Of a DNA stretch of 64,000 bases, positions 11,286-21,885 are shown in pieces; the first letter of the stretch is position 1, and each line of letters starts with the position of its first letter. The stretch spans positions 3,011,153 through 3,075,152 of the forward strand of contig JABAKD010000025.1 of NCBI GenBank assembly GCA_012845835.1, written 5' to 3'. Both the position numbers and the translations under genes were made by a program. The stretch is from Undaria pinnatifida (Eukaryota; Sar; Phaeophyceae; Laminariales; Alariaceae). Under the pieces are notes generated by a model, which saw nothing but the letters and a program-made list of their open reading frames with translations, made no database searches and was not told the origin of the DNA.

Positions 11286-12163
11286 GCATACTATATGTGT
11301 GTTCACACGGTGGGGTATAATTAAAACAAAATGCCAAATCCTGGTTGTGCCACTGCGGAGGTTGCTTCAAGGCTCCATGACGCGCACTATAAATCGTACG
11401 GAGCGCCCTCAAAAGGCACGCATGGCCGGCGGGTCCACGCCCACTAACCGCCCGTGCGCCAACCACAGTAATTCCCCAATAATCTTCTCGCCAACATCAA
11501 CAAACGGACAGGGCTGTGGAGAAACAAAAAGGCAGAGCTCCCGAAAATCCCCTCTCCACGCGGTTCCAAAAATCCTCCTCAAGTGTTTCCTTGTCTTACA
11601 GTCTAGCTCCATTTCTAGCATCCAGTATCAGGGGAGATTGTGCGCGCAAAGTGTTCCACGCCGGTGCCATCCTAGCGTTGGCCTCATGGGTGACCTCAAG
11701 CTCGGTGGTGGTTCCACGAGGCGCTCCTCCACCCTGCATGTATTTAGCACCGGGACGCAGTTACACGACAGTGCTGAGTCCTCTCATTAGTGGAGGGGAC
11801 GTCAAAGTGGTACAGAAAATTCGATCGTCTCCTCTGTTTTTTTTGGCACCCGGACGAGGATATACGACAGAATCGGGGCCTGTCGTTGCTGCAAGGAACA
11901 TGACAGGTTACAGAAAAATCGGAAAATCCCGCGTAATCGCTCAACCGTCGGGGGGGCGGGGGCGATTACTTCGCTTAAGTTTTATGGATGTATAGTCAGT
12001 GTGACCGCGCATCGATGGCAGAGTCAAACACACCGAAAGTATTCGAAGTTTTCCGCGTTAGCGCTCAACACCCGAAGGGGCGTCTGTGCAACGTGTTCTC
12101 GAAGTACCGGAACCAATATTTTGCAACGGAAAGTCATCAACCCTTACGATGAGGATCAGTACA
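11286..12163. other. intergenic with a short imperfect duplication
   Basis: Two roughly 98 bp imperfect tandem units lie at 11,745-11,920, each opening GCACC(C)GGACG, then TACACGACAG or TATACGACAG, and later a GTACAGAAAATTCG or TTACAGAAAAATCG block. Otherwise nothing is recognised. Confidence 0.4.
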
Positions 12164-13192
12164 CTACGTTACTGTGAGATGGAACCTTAACACGTTGTGC
12201 GCGCGCTCGAACCCACTGCGCCAAGGAGGTTCAAGTGATCTTACAGTGAAGGTGTCGTCCTCTGCACCACCCACCCGTGCCACATGCAGAGCTTCTCGAG
12301 GGTCACCTGGGGCATGACCAACGCCGTCTACTGCCCCTGCTGCTGCATCTCCGATAGCAAGGTGTTCCAAATGCTCATCACGCTCCGTGATTTTGCTTCC
12401 CGAGAGTCTCCCCGAGTCTGTGCTACCACTGACACCGCCATAACGTCCATCCGCTCCTGCAGCGCTGCTGTCAGCTTGGTTTATTTCGGTCAGATCCCTT
12501 ACGCCGACACGAAAATGCTTCACCTTGTTAGCACCCCGATGTCCCCTGCGTTTACCAGCGCGGTCAGCAGCCGGATCACTGTGGCAATGCTCTACTCCGC
12601 CTCGATGGGTTTCCGCCAAAGGGTTTCCGTTGCTATCCAGCTGCGTCAAGAAGGCGCCGTTGCTGCCGCGGGAACCGTGTCTTCTGCCGTACCTGCCGAG
12701 GTGTGGTGCGTTAAGTTTAGTGTGCGAGTCGGATGCCCTCTTCCCGCCTCTCCTCAGGGCATCTATCCGTCGATCTAACGAGGCCCCACGGCGCGTGGAT
12801 GTTGGATCGGCGTATTTCACCCACCCGTTAACGCTCCGCATCGTGGCCACCCTTTTCCGACGAAGGCTGGGCTTTGCTCGCCGCCTCTCGCTCGTTCGCA
12901 AATGAAAAAAAGGAAAACCTTTTGCAGAATCTCTAGCTTCTTTCGCAGAATCGCTTGTTTCGGGGCATGCGGTTGGTTTTCCGGCATGCCCCGCGTGTTC
13001 ATGTTCACGCTCTTGGGGCACCGGTGCATCCAAGATAGACCCACGTTGATGGTGTAACGCATCGTCAGATGCGGCTAAATGTGGTCGGGATACCGTCGAC
13101 GCGATACTGCCGCCGGTATTGCACCTTCGTGGACGGGCACCCTTTTCGCATGCTCTGGTGACGAGAAAGGCACGGGGGGCGAAGCATAGCAA
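12164..13192 (-). CDS. long open frame, unrecognised
   Basis: A 342-codon frame runs without stop through moderately GC-rich DNA. The central part is hydrophilic (for example LTEINQADSSAAGADG and SKITERDEHLEHLAIG) and reads more like protein than the Cys/Ser-rich frames on the other strand. A GTAAGA donor at 12,244 would end an exon in phase 0 after ACT. The N-terminal third is Arg/His-rich and less convincing, and a Met further in (MRSVNGWVKYADPTS) may be nearer a true exon. No family was recognised; this could be an exon of an unknown gene or chance. Confidence 0.3.
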   Translation of the reverse strand: MLCFAPRAFLVTRACEKGARPRRCNTGGSIASTVSRPHLAASDDALHHQRGSILDAPVPQEREHEHAGHAGKPTACPETSDSAKEARDSAKGFPFFHLRTSERRRAKPSLRRKRVATMRSVNGWVKYADPTSTRRGASLDRRIDALRRGGKRASDSHTKLNAPHLGRYGRRHGSRGSNGAFLTQLDSNGNPLAETHRGGVEHCHSDPAADRAGKRRGHRGANKVKHFRVGVRDLTEINQADSSAAGADGRYGGVSGSTDSGRLSGSKITERDEHLEHLAIGDAAAGAVDGVGHAPGDPREALHVARVGGAEDDTFTVRSLEPPWRSGFERAHNVLRFHLTVT

Positions 13193-13378
13193 AACGGCTC
13201 ATCTTATACTTCTTTCAGAATGATGCGGGGCTGCTGCGTTGGGGACGGCGTTATAGTTATCAGCACTTTTGTTATAAGATAATATGGAAAGTGCAAGTGT
13301 TATAATTGTTCGTGTTTGGAGGGAAACTATCAGGGTTCAGGGCGGGACGGGTTTTATTGTCGGGTCACAACGGGATGG

Positions 13379-14410
13379 GAATGCACTGTGCCGGGATACT
13401 TTGGCCGGGTTGCCGGGACTAAGTTTTTGCCGGTACCGCCTTCGCGGTATCCGGGACAATCTAAATATGATGGTACATTTTCGCCATGAACGCAACATGC
13501 CGGGACCGCCTTCGGCGGTACCCGGTACAGCAAAATGTGCCGGTACTTTTTCGCCAGGAACGCAACATGCCGGGACCGCCTTCGGCGGTACCCGGTACAG
13601 CAAAATGTGCCGGTACTTTATCGCCGGGAATGCAATATGCCGGAAATTGATGCGAATGAAGTAAACCAGCTATTAATAGCTAGCTTAACCGGTAGAACGA
13701 TTGGCTTCGCCAGGTCATCAGAGGGGGACGGTTGCACCCGAACCAGGCACAGACACCTCGGCCGACGCGGCCCCTGCACTACTTTCAGCACTGGGGTTCC
13801 CATCCGAAGCGCCCATTGTTCCGCTGGACCGCACACGCTAGGAGGTGTGGGCAGGTGGCTGGTGTTGGTCTGCACGACTGCCGTCTACCCAATAAAAATG
13901 TTTCTGCCGAAAAGGAACCGGCCCCGAACAAAAAATAAAATAAAACAAATGGACCTCACAGCACCGAAAAAAAAACTTCTGCAGAATGAAAAAAATGAAA
14001 AAACACTCGAAAGGAAAAAAAAACCTGTTTGGAAGGAAACGAACCCCGCACTTAGATCTTATAGAGTTACATATCATCTCCCAGACCCCTCGGCCAATGA
14101 AGAAGTGCACGAAATCCCGGCAATCCATTATACCGGTACTTTTTTTGCCGGGATTTCAATATGCCGGTACTTTTTGGGCGGTATCCGGTACTCTAAAATG
14201 AACCGGTACATTTTTGTCGGGATTGCAATATGCCGGTACCCTTTGGGCGGTATCCGGGACTCGAAAATCGCGTGGGTTCATACGGGCCCTAGTGCCATTT
14301 GTCGGGATACTTTAAACGGTTACCGGAACTGCGTTTTTTGCCGGTACCGCCTTCGGCGGTATCCGGGACCACTTAAATATGCCGGGATATGCCGGTATCC
14401 CGGATCCCGC
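13379..14410 (+). repeat. hairpin-forming GCCGG/GGTACC repeats in two clusters
   Basis: Cluster one (13,379-13,640) contains near-identical 70 bp units with the palindrome CCGCCTTCGGCGGTACCCGG, each followed by a GTGCCGGTACTTTTTCGCC-like block. Cluster two (14,125-14,410) has related units with GCCGGTACTTTTTGGGCGG and GGTATCCGGGAC. The DNA between (13,640-14,120) shows no gene. Every unit can fold into a strong stem-loop. Confidence 0.65.
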
Positions 14411-15181
14411 GTACTAGGGTGGGATTTTGACGTCGGGATTCATCCCGACCTGAACCCTGGAAATTATTCCACGACGACCACTATTGTTGCTACGCCCAAA
14501 CCTGACCTCGATAGTTCCACCGAGCTCCGTCTTCTGCTGAGCAACCACGGGGGACGATCGGCGCACTTCGCCTTTCCGCTGGCGAGGGTTTTCCTCAGTA
14601 GCTGTTTCCAACGACGGCCGTGGCGGAGGCGGAAACAAACAGCATGTATGTTTAGGAACAGGGGCTCCCACCACAACGCCCCTATGGCTTGTAACCTTTC
14701 AATACGCCGGCACAGACGTTTATCGGTAAAATTATTCTTCACCCAGAAGCTGGACAGCACAGGAATAAGCGCACGAAGCACGCGTGTTCTTCCATGGATT
14801 CAATTGTGCGCCCAGCCGGCAGCCCGAGGTATATACCTGCACTCCCGGGTACACGTTTGCCAACCAGGGTACCAAGCTGAGTACTATCAGGAATAGCCCA
14901 GTACACAGAGTCTCGGCCGTCGTCGGTTAACAAAGAGTTAATCTACGGCATACTTCTACGTACCTCCAATAAGAACCCCCCCCCAACCCCCAACACATCG
15001 AGATGATCGACACGGAACAACGCATGTAATACGGAGCGCTTGGGACAACGTGGTCCACACTTGCAATCCTCGCCCTATCTTACCCGTTCGACAGATTCTT
15101 GTCGCCGCCTGCGTGCTTTCGGCGCGAGCGCCTCCATGGAGTCGTAGCCCATTAATGGGTGGGCCAAACGACCCAAGACGC
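14411..15181. other. no gene recognised
   Basis: Open frames on both strands are short and lack protein-like composition. There is a C run at 14,977-14,990. Confidence 0.35.
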
Positions 15182-15420
15182 TCATGGAAGCCGCTTTCGC
15201 TGCTCGAGGCTGGGTGTTGTATCGTCCCTGCGAAATGCATCGTAGGGAGGCAAAGGGCCCATGGCACCCCCCAAGTGTAACTCAAAATCCGATGTTCGCG
15301 TTGGCATTTCGCCGGTCTGTGGCTGTAAAGTTGTGCAGAACTGATGCAACGACTCTGCTATGAGTCTTCTGGTACGCCACAGGGCGTGCAGTTCTATTTC
15401 AACACAACCTTCTGTCGCAC
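15182..15420 (-). CDS. possible exon, unrecognised
   Basis: A minus-strand frame contains IELHALWRTRRLIAESLHQF, then TLQPQTGEMPTRTSDFELHL and GGAMGPLPPYDAFRRDD, ending at a stop at 15,182. The amphipathic, charged composition suggests coding. It lies just downstream, on the same strand, of the zinc-ribbon frame at 15,604-16,098. The phases I can compute for nearby acceptors do not match that exon's best donor, so the connection is unproven. Confidence 0.3.
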
Positions 15421-15603
15421 GTGTACCTAACGGTATTTTTATATACCACGCAATCATATTATGCCGTATCATACCAGGTACAAAAATGGTGGTTTGTCAC
15501 GTTTTTTTAACTGTTTCGCTTGGCATGTCGCAAAATTAGGGCATTGCGTACACGAGGCTGCTGAATCGCGATCCTACAACGTTAGTTAATCCAACCTTGT
15601 TCG

Positions 15604-16098
15604 TTAGGCGCTGCCGCAAATCGAAAAGGGTCCACGTTCTAACGCGCGTTGCGCACTCCGTACCTTCAGGACTCGCATACCGGGGTCGACCCGCGGTCGA
15701 ATATAGACCACGTCCGACTCGCTGTGACCTTCGTCTGAGCACGACGGAACGAGTTCACCACCGCCAGCGGCTCGCACAGCGTCTTGTGCCCTTTTTTTTC
15801 TGTTCTGCTCCTCAGGTACAAGGCGCAGCAACGACTGCAACTCGGGGTTGAGGTAGCTTGAAGGGAATGCGTTGTTGGGGCTATCGCACCGCATCCATGG
15901 TTGTGCCATATGAGGCGATGTCCCCCGACTATTAATAGCACCACCAACAGCATGTTCAATGCCCGATTCTGCTTCGACTACTGGATCAGCACCGTCGCGT
16001 CCGCCACTCGGATCACAAGGCTCACCACACACTGCGCACTCTGATGGGATGGTGACCCCGACGGGGCTTCGATACCCGCATAGCCTACACGCCGCCAT
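15604..16098 (-). CDS. small zinc-ribbon-like protein, possible first exon
   Basis: The frame starts MAACRLCGYRSPVGV and continues to ECAVCGEPC. The CxxC-x14-CxxC spacing is that of a zinc ribbon. Further on, LNPELQSLLRLVPEEQNRKKR predicts a charged helix. A donor (AAG then GTACGG) at 15,663 would end an exon after 145 codons in phase 0; without splicing the frame stops at 15,604. The start is 762 bp upstream of, and divergent from, the eS19 gene. I cannot name a family; a zinc-binding function is inferred only from the Cys pairs. Confidence 0.4.
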   Translation of the reverse strand: MAACRLCGYRSPVGVTIPSECAVCGEPCDPSGGRDGADPVVEAESGIEHAVGGAINSRGTSPHMAQPWMRCDSPNNAFPSSYLNPELQSLLRLVPEEQNRKKRAQDAVRAAGGGELVPSCSDEGHSESDVVYIRPRVDPGMRVLKVRSAQRALERGPFSICGSA

Positions 16099-16860
16099 CG
16101 AGAAAGTGTTTCTACTGGTGCTGTGCAGATAGATAGACTACTCGTACACAAGAGCAATTTATTTCCTGGTGCCGTCGCCCGTAATCTACCACTACAGCAT
16201 AGTAGAACCATTTGACGGTTTCATATACCCCAAGCCCCGAATGGAAACCTCTGAGGCGGTGTTTTTTCGCTTTGGTGGTTATGGGGAGGTGGGTACTCAG
16301 AGTCTGCAGCAGCCAGGTGAGGCGAGAGGCAGGGCAAGATAGTGCTAAGCGTCGTACTGCGTCAGGTTCTAGGGTGTGTGCTTAGATGTATGGCCTCTTT
16401 GACCAGCGATTGCGTGATTTGAAAGCAGTTCCTTCGGTTGTTGGGTGGGTTGCCCAATCGTGGATGTCCATAGCGGCCTCTGTGAGCCGCATCCGCCATA
16501 GAAGCTAGCTGGACCTTTGCGAACGTGCTCTTCTAGCTACGACAGGTCGGCGGTCTAGAATGCTGCACGCCCACTGCTGTAGCACCACGACGATGGCCTG
16601 ATCCGGAAGACAGTGGAAGAAGTCAATGCTTTTGCTGCCCTCTTGCCAAGCACTCGTCAAGTGTCGACTCCCACCAATTACGCGGTAGTTGTCAAGCTGT
16701 TGCCTCGTCCCAGCTGTGCGTGTTCTGTACTTTATCCTAGATGTTTTATACTCGCCAAGTGCGAGCTGTGAGCCGTGGGTTGCATCGAACGCTGTTGTTG
16801 CTCCTCCTCCAATCACCCTCATAACGCTACGGCAACGCTATGGTATGATAACAGGCAACC
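16099..16860. promoter_or_regulatory. divergent upstream region of eS19
   Basis: This non-coding stretch lies between the zinc-ribbon frame (-) and eS19 (+). It must include the eS19 promoter and 5' UTR because the start codon is at 16,861. I see no clear TATA box near the start. Confidence 0.35.
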
Positions 16861-19800
16861 ATGGCGGACTACGAGCCCCGAGGGATCACCGTGCGTGATG
16901 TCGCTGCGGCTGATTTCATCAAGGCGTACGCGGCGCACCTAAAGAACACCGGCCGAGTGGAGCTCCCCTCGTGGTGCGACTTGGTGAAGACCGCGCCGCA
17001 CAAGGAGATGTGCCCTTACGACCAGGACTGGTACTACATCCGCGCCGGTGAGAAGGAAACATACGACCGCAGGGTGCTGGGGAAAGGGCAAAGGACAAAC
17101 GGAGTTGGCGGAACAGGGAAGCTAAGGAATGGGCGGTGTATGGATGGTGCTGGGTATTGTCGGTATCGGTAGCGCAGAAGTGGACCTGCCAAATAGCAAA
17201 ATCTAGTTCATTCGATCGTGACACTCCCACAGCAGCAGTATGTCGTCGTGCTCGAGCAGTATGTCGCGAATCCGCGGCCCACCGGGACAGCAGACAGCAA
17301 GCAGCAGTACTCGCAGAGTTGAATACAATATAATATTGCGGTTTTGGTCGTTGTGAAAAGGCCTTCAAGGCACCCTATATCATACGTACGCTAAAACTAC
17401 AGCAGTAGTAGGCGTGCTGAGTAGACTTCCTTTGCTCTCCCTACACTACCTACAGTAGTATAAGGTGCAAAGAGCTGATGCCTTCAAGGAACTTTACACG
17501 AAACTAGTATGTCAGGCGTGATGAGGCCGTGGAGAATCACCCTAAACCTACACTACAACCAGGCTGAGTTAACGCCTTCACTATTGGAAACCCTTCTTTT
17601 AGACAAACTTACTTGAATTAAGTATAGTGAGGTATTTTAGGATTCTAAAGGGGTCAAGTGGGTCAGTCATGGAGTCTGTGGGTACGTTCAAAGTAGCCTT
17701 AACGGGTCATGACAGGTCAATACGAGTCAACTGACAGTTTTGACTGTCGTACTAGACGGCTCGTACTCGGTGCGAGTAGCTCAAGAGGAGTGCCCGCTTG
17801 AAAGCACGTTGCCGCGATTTGGCAATATGTCCTCAAGCAACCCTGAAGCAGCAAATAATAGTCTAGTCCATCAACAGCTCGGCGGTACCAGGGTCATACT
17901 GAAAACATACTGAAGATGTACTATGCCTACGTGTATAGTAATGCAGTAGAGGTAGAACAATACCGGGTATGAGCAGGCATCTGTTTCGCCGTACTGCCGT
18001 ATACCTGGTACACCCGAGCTCCCTGTCGTATTTACGATGAGATTTATATCGTATCGCCACAATCACAGGTGGGGTGCGTGAAACTCTCTCGAGATAGTAA
18101 TATCAGTATCAACCTTACCTCAGCCAATTCCGGCTGTGGGTGTAATGGTCGGCTGTGTTCGTACGGTTGGGCTCGTGAGAGCGCAATGGCACTACAGCTG
18201 CTGTTACCGTACGACACTATGTTGGTCCGGTACATGGAGCAAAACCTTGTGGGTTGGTGTCGGAGCGTCGCGGGCGAGAAGCCAACGAATACAGCTATCG
18301 TCGCGAAAGAGAAAACAGCTGTCGCTAGCAACTCCCGCAGGATATTTTGTAAAGTTGAACTTGTGTTTTAGTGGTCGGGGGACGCTTCAGGCAACTCGAG
18401 AGGAATCCTTTTCTTTTTTGGTGCCATCAAAGTTAGAAACTCGCAGTGGGTGGTAAAAAATATGACAGTTTATAACAATATTTCAAGGACGTCAGCCGTG
18501 AGTTCGACGAATTTCGGGTCAACACTCGTCTTCGCAAGCTGCGTTGATATTATACACTTCGTATGATATACCTGGTATGGCAGTTTGTCGCCGTAGGTTT
18601 ATTTGGTTGGGGTGTTGTTGTCGCAATAGCGGTTGCATCGCACCCCTCTACCTGTATAAAGTTGTCACAGCGTAAAACTGGTCCCGAGAACTGTCTTTGC
18701 TGCGGCCTGCGGTTTGAAACCACGGATTGCGAACAGGTAGTCGTATTGGCGATGAGTTGCACGCTGAAGTAACAATTGCAGCAGCAATAGCTTGTCGCAA
18801 CGCATCAACCATGCAGCTATAGCAATTTACAACGGTCAAGAGCTAGTATATCAACGGCAGCAACCCCCCCCGTCTCTCACAAAACCCTCCTCGCCCAACG
18901 CCTCGATTCCATCGCGTGTTTCGTCCTTACCCCACCCCCTCCCCGACATAAACCTCGCCCGACCTCCATCCCAATGCGTTTTCGCCCCCCCTACCCCGGC
19001 AATTTCGGGTCTGTTCCTGGTGTATATGTCCCCTCGATGCAAACTGTCGCGCGCCCCCCGCCTTCCGCAACAACCTGCTTGCCCGACGCCTCCATTCGAA
19101 CGCGAGTGTTTCATCCCCTAACCCCCCCCCCCGCCCCCGACCTAAACCTCTCTGGAAACCGGTTTGTGCCTGTTGTACTGTGCCGCCCTGTGCTATGCAG
19201 CCGCGGTCGCCCGCAAGGTGTACCTTCGCCCCGGACGCGGTGTCGGCGGACTGAGCAAGGCGTTCGGCACTAAGGCACGCAGGGGAACCATGACCAACAC
19301 TCACAAGCCGGCTTCCACGGGAATCATCCGCCACGTGCTCCAGCAGCTCGAGTCGCTCAAGGTGAACAGAGAAAGGACAACGGCACCGGGGGTTGTGGTA
19401 CATACTGCTGAAAATTTTCTGGGAGGGGCTTGCGCTTTGTTACGAGGGGAGTGCTACTTACGTCTCGATGGGCAATATGGCGTAGTTGAGAGGGAGGCGG
19501 TGGGGGGTAGGGGTGCCGTTGGGAGCTTCATCAGCTATCTGTTTACTTGATGGTGCCCGTGTTGGCGTTGGTTATTTGTTGACGGCTTGGCTTGGGAGGA
19601 GTGCGAATCCGCGTACGCTTGGTGGGGGATAGCAGTTATACTCACAAGTGTCGTGTTTTGTTTTGTTGAACGATACCTGATAGTATATATGCACTTAGCA
19701 TGTAGATTGCGTACAATGTGTTTGGGGGTTCCTGTACGATAACAGCGCAGCTGTTGAAACAGTTTTACCGCTGATGACAGCAGCGCTGGCTGGAGCTATT

Positions 19801-21885
19801 TTAGGCTTTTTTTTTAGGGCCATGCGGCGTGTTTTGTCGCTGAGTGTGAACTCTCAGAACGCCACAGCACGGAATGGGTACGTATCGAAGTTGAGATGCC
19901 GGCATGTACGACCTAGTTGATGGCTCGGGGAAGAAAGCGCGGTGAAGAAGTTTCTATGTGGATGACCAAAACAGGATTATGAAACAAGAACCTCCTACTC
20001 ATTCTGAGCGCCTTCTTTTCCCCCCCCACCACGAGTTCGGGCTGTATACTGATAATACACAACAATCTTGTTGGAATGCCAGTAACTGATTTTACACCAA
20101 CCCGGTAGCTGATGGCTTTGGGAGAAGACGCAGTGATGAAGTTAATAATCTTGTTGGAATGCCAGTAACTGATTTTACACCAACCCGGTAGCTGATGGCT
20201 TTGGGAGAAGACGCAGTGATGAAGTTTCTATGTGAATGACCAAAAAGGATTATGAAACAAGAACCTCCTACTCATTCTGAGCGATTATCTTTTCCCCACC
20301 CGCAATTCGGACTACTGTATTAGAAAATCTAGTAGACTGTTTAACTACTCTGTTTTTAGTTTTTCAATCGTCAGGAATTGACAGCGCGTTTGGCGGTAGT
20401 TGATGGCTCAGGAAGACTGCGCAGTGAAGAAGTTTCTGTGTGAATGACCTCAAAGGATTATGAAACAAGAACCTCCTACTCATTCTGAGCGATCTTTTTT
20501 CCAGCCCGCGAGACGAATACGCCCCCCTCTGTTTCGTGCTCGTGCGCGCGGTATGAAACCCTAAAGGCGCGTGGGGCGTTTTTTTTGTTTGGCGTATGAT
20601 TGTGGTAAACCGCTTTCCAGTTCGACACCATTTTGAGATTTTTCACTTTTTGTGTTGTCTAGATAATGAGGCGTTGTTGGGTTATAGCCCTTTGCGGGTG
20701 CGTCGACGTTTTGGGGACCTAATACCTGGAACTTTTTTTTAACATCGTTTGCCGTGGTCAATGGGTAACCCTTGTAGGATTGCGCCGACGTTTTGGAGAC
20801 CAAGTGCTTGGAGTTCGAGTTGAATACTGTTTGCCTTGTTCAAAGTGTTGAACGGATGGGTTACGCGCGCTGTTGGAGCTGTTCTTGCCGGGGGCTGTTT
20901 TTTCTCTTACTAGCGGTAAAGTGTACCTCGTTGGAACTGAAACATACTTTTGAAGTAAAGTTATTTTTGTAATTTGTGTGGGATCTTTTTTGCGTGGTTA
21001 GAGGGTTGCCTCGTGGTTCGCGTTCCGGGTGACGGCACACGGTGGTGGCTTTGCCGGCTAGGTCGATGGCTTGTGTGGGACACAAACAAGGTTCTGGTGG
21101 GAGGCATACGTTTTTTCTGTTACTTAATCGGAGGTTTGCTACAGATATCGGCGTTTGTCGACTGTTTAAGGCTGATACGCAGTGAAGTTTCTATGTGAAT
21201 TACAAAAGATGATTATGAAACAAGAACCCCCTACGTAGTAATTTTGAGCGCCCCCTAAGAAAGCCCAATCAGTTGGGACAGTGGCACGGTTGTATGGCTT
21301 GCTTCTTGATATGTTTATTCGTACGTTGCTACGTTGTGTTTGGGTCGGCTGTGCCCTCTCAAGGTTCCCCACCGAGACAAGCTTAGATCTCTGTTGTTTC
21401 TTTTTTTTGTTTGCGTTCCTGTGATCGGGTCGGCTATGGCCTTTTTGCTGTACCTTCGAGTTAGACTTGGAATGTCTGTGGCGTAATTACTTCATAGCAC
21501 CGCTTGGGACATACAACGCCGACGTGATACGCTGCCGAAAAAAATGCGTTATTTTTTTTGTCGGTTTTGTCTGCACGCTCACTCCTAAGCACACTTGCTT
21601 TTGTTATACCAGATGTATACTTCGTATACCTGAAGGACAGGGTTATTTTCATGACATTATGACTGAGCGATGAAACTCAATCGATTGTTTTTGTTGTTGA
21701 CCTTTCACCGAAGGCTGTTTCGATGAGGTGAGGAGCCTGAGCGTTGAATTTTTTGTCCATTGTTGTTTTCCTGTTGACCTTGGCAGGTTGTGGAGAAGAT
21801 GGAGAACGGTGGGCGTCAGATCTCTCGCGTGGGCCAGCAGGATCTTGACCGCATCGCCGGTGCCGTTGTCCGCGGGGACGACTAA
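16861..21885 (+). CDS. RPS19: 40S ribosomal protein S19 (eS19)
   Basis: Three exons, 16,861-17,047, 19,201-19,361 and 21,787-21,885, give 148 residues, close to the usual 145 for eS19. The first intron joins in phase 1 and the second in phase 0; both have GT and CAG ends. Family signatures are visible in order: VRDVAAADFIKAYAAHLK and LPSWCDLVKT in exon 1, KVYLRPGRGVGGLSKAFG with a basic RRGT stretch and HVLQQLESLK in exon 2, and MENGGRQISRVGQQDLDRIA in exon 3. eS19 belongs to the head of the small ribosomal subunit and is needed for late pre-18S processing. The introns (2.15 and 2.4 kb) are large for a ribosomal protein gene; intron 2 holds four snoRNA-like copies and intron 1 a dispersed repeat. 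Co-expression of the intronic RNAs with the host gene would be expected if they are real. Confidence 0.95.
17512..17578 (+). ncRNA. possible C/D-box snoRNA in eS19 intron 1
   Basis: It has a TGATGA C box at 17,519 and a CTGA D box at 17,564, flanked by AGGCG and CGCCT that could form a terminal stem, although five bases separate the D box from the stem. It is a single copy without a recognised target, so it could be chance. Confidence 0.2.
18470..18550 (-). repeat. dispersed repeat core in eS19 intron 1
   Basis: An 80 bp partial copy of the family at 181-439, including the GACGTCAGCCGTGAGTTCGA and CTTCGCAAGCTGCGTTG blocks. Confidence 0.7.
18855..19155 (+). repeat. C-rich imperfect duplication in eS19 intron 1
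   Basis: Two C-rich segments share CGCCCAACGCCTCGATTCCA-like against TGCCCGACGCCTCCATTCGA, then a CGCGTGTTTC-like block and CCCCGACATAAACCTC or CCCCGACCTAAACCTC. They end just before exon 2 and may act as its extended pyrimidine tract. Confidence 0.5.
19935..20012 (+). ncRNA. C/D-box snoRNA-like copy 1 (eS19 intron 2)
   Basis: A GCGC/GCGC terminal stem brackets a GGTGAAGA box (C-box-like, one change from RTGATGA) and a perfect CTGA D box at 20,004. Directly upstream of D lies the conserved guide candidate AACCTCCTACTCATT. Expression is not shown by sequence. The C box is weaker than in copy 2. Confidence 0.5.
20064..20229 (+). repeat. 83 bp tandem duplication
   Basis: Two nearly identical 83 bp units begin AATCTTGTTGGAATGCCAGT and end with the first bases of the snoRNA-like sequence (ACGCAGTGATGAAGTT). 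Only the second unit continues into a full snoRNA-like copy, so the duplication breakpoint fell just after the C box. Confidence 0.85.
20211..20284 (+). ncRNA. C/D-box snoRNA-like copy 2, best match (eS19 intron 2)
   Basis: It has the stem base ACGC, C box GTGATGA (20,216), an internal GTGAATGA that could be C', the guide candidate AACCTCCTACTCATT, D box CTGA (20,277) and closing GCG. The length of about 74 nt, box spacing, stem and intronic place in a ribosomal protein gene are all typical of box C/D snoRNAs, which guide rRNA 2'-O-methylation with fibrillarin, Nop56/58 and 15.5K. From memory, the guide complements the conserved large-subunit rRNA motif ATGAGTAGGAGG. The residue paired five bases from D would be the A of ATGA. 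Confidence 0.65.
20417..20492 (+). ncRNA. C/D-box snoRNA-like copy 3 (eS19 intron 2)
   Basis: Terminal CTGCGCA, C-like box GTGAAGA, and the same guide candidate and D box CTGA (20,485), then GCG. It is nearly identical to copies 1 and 2 from the C box to the D box, while the flanks differ. Confidence 0.5.
21175..21252 (+). ncRNA. degenerate C/D snoRNA-like copy 4 (eS19 intron 2)
   Basis: It shares AGTTTCTATGTGAAT and GATTATGAAACAAGAACC with the other copies and keeps ACGC and GCGC ends. The C box is shortened (GTGAAGTTT), the guide has an insertion and D reads TTGA, so it is probably inactive. Confidence 0.4.

Noticed and set aside
12284-12905. Plus-strand frames opposite the 12.2-13.2 kb minus frame
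   Set aside because: Cys/Ser/Leu-rich composition typical of the antisense of a hydrophilic frame.
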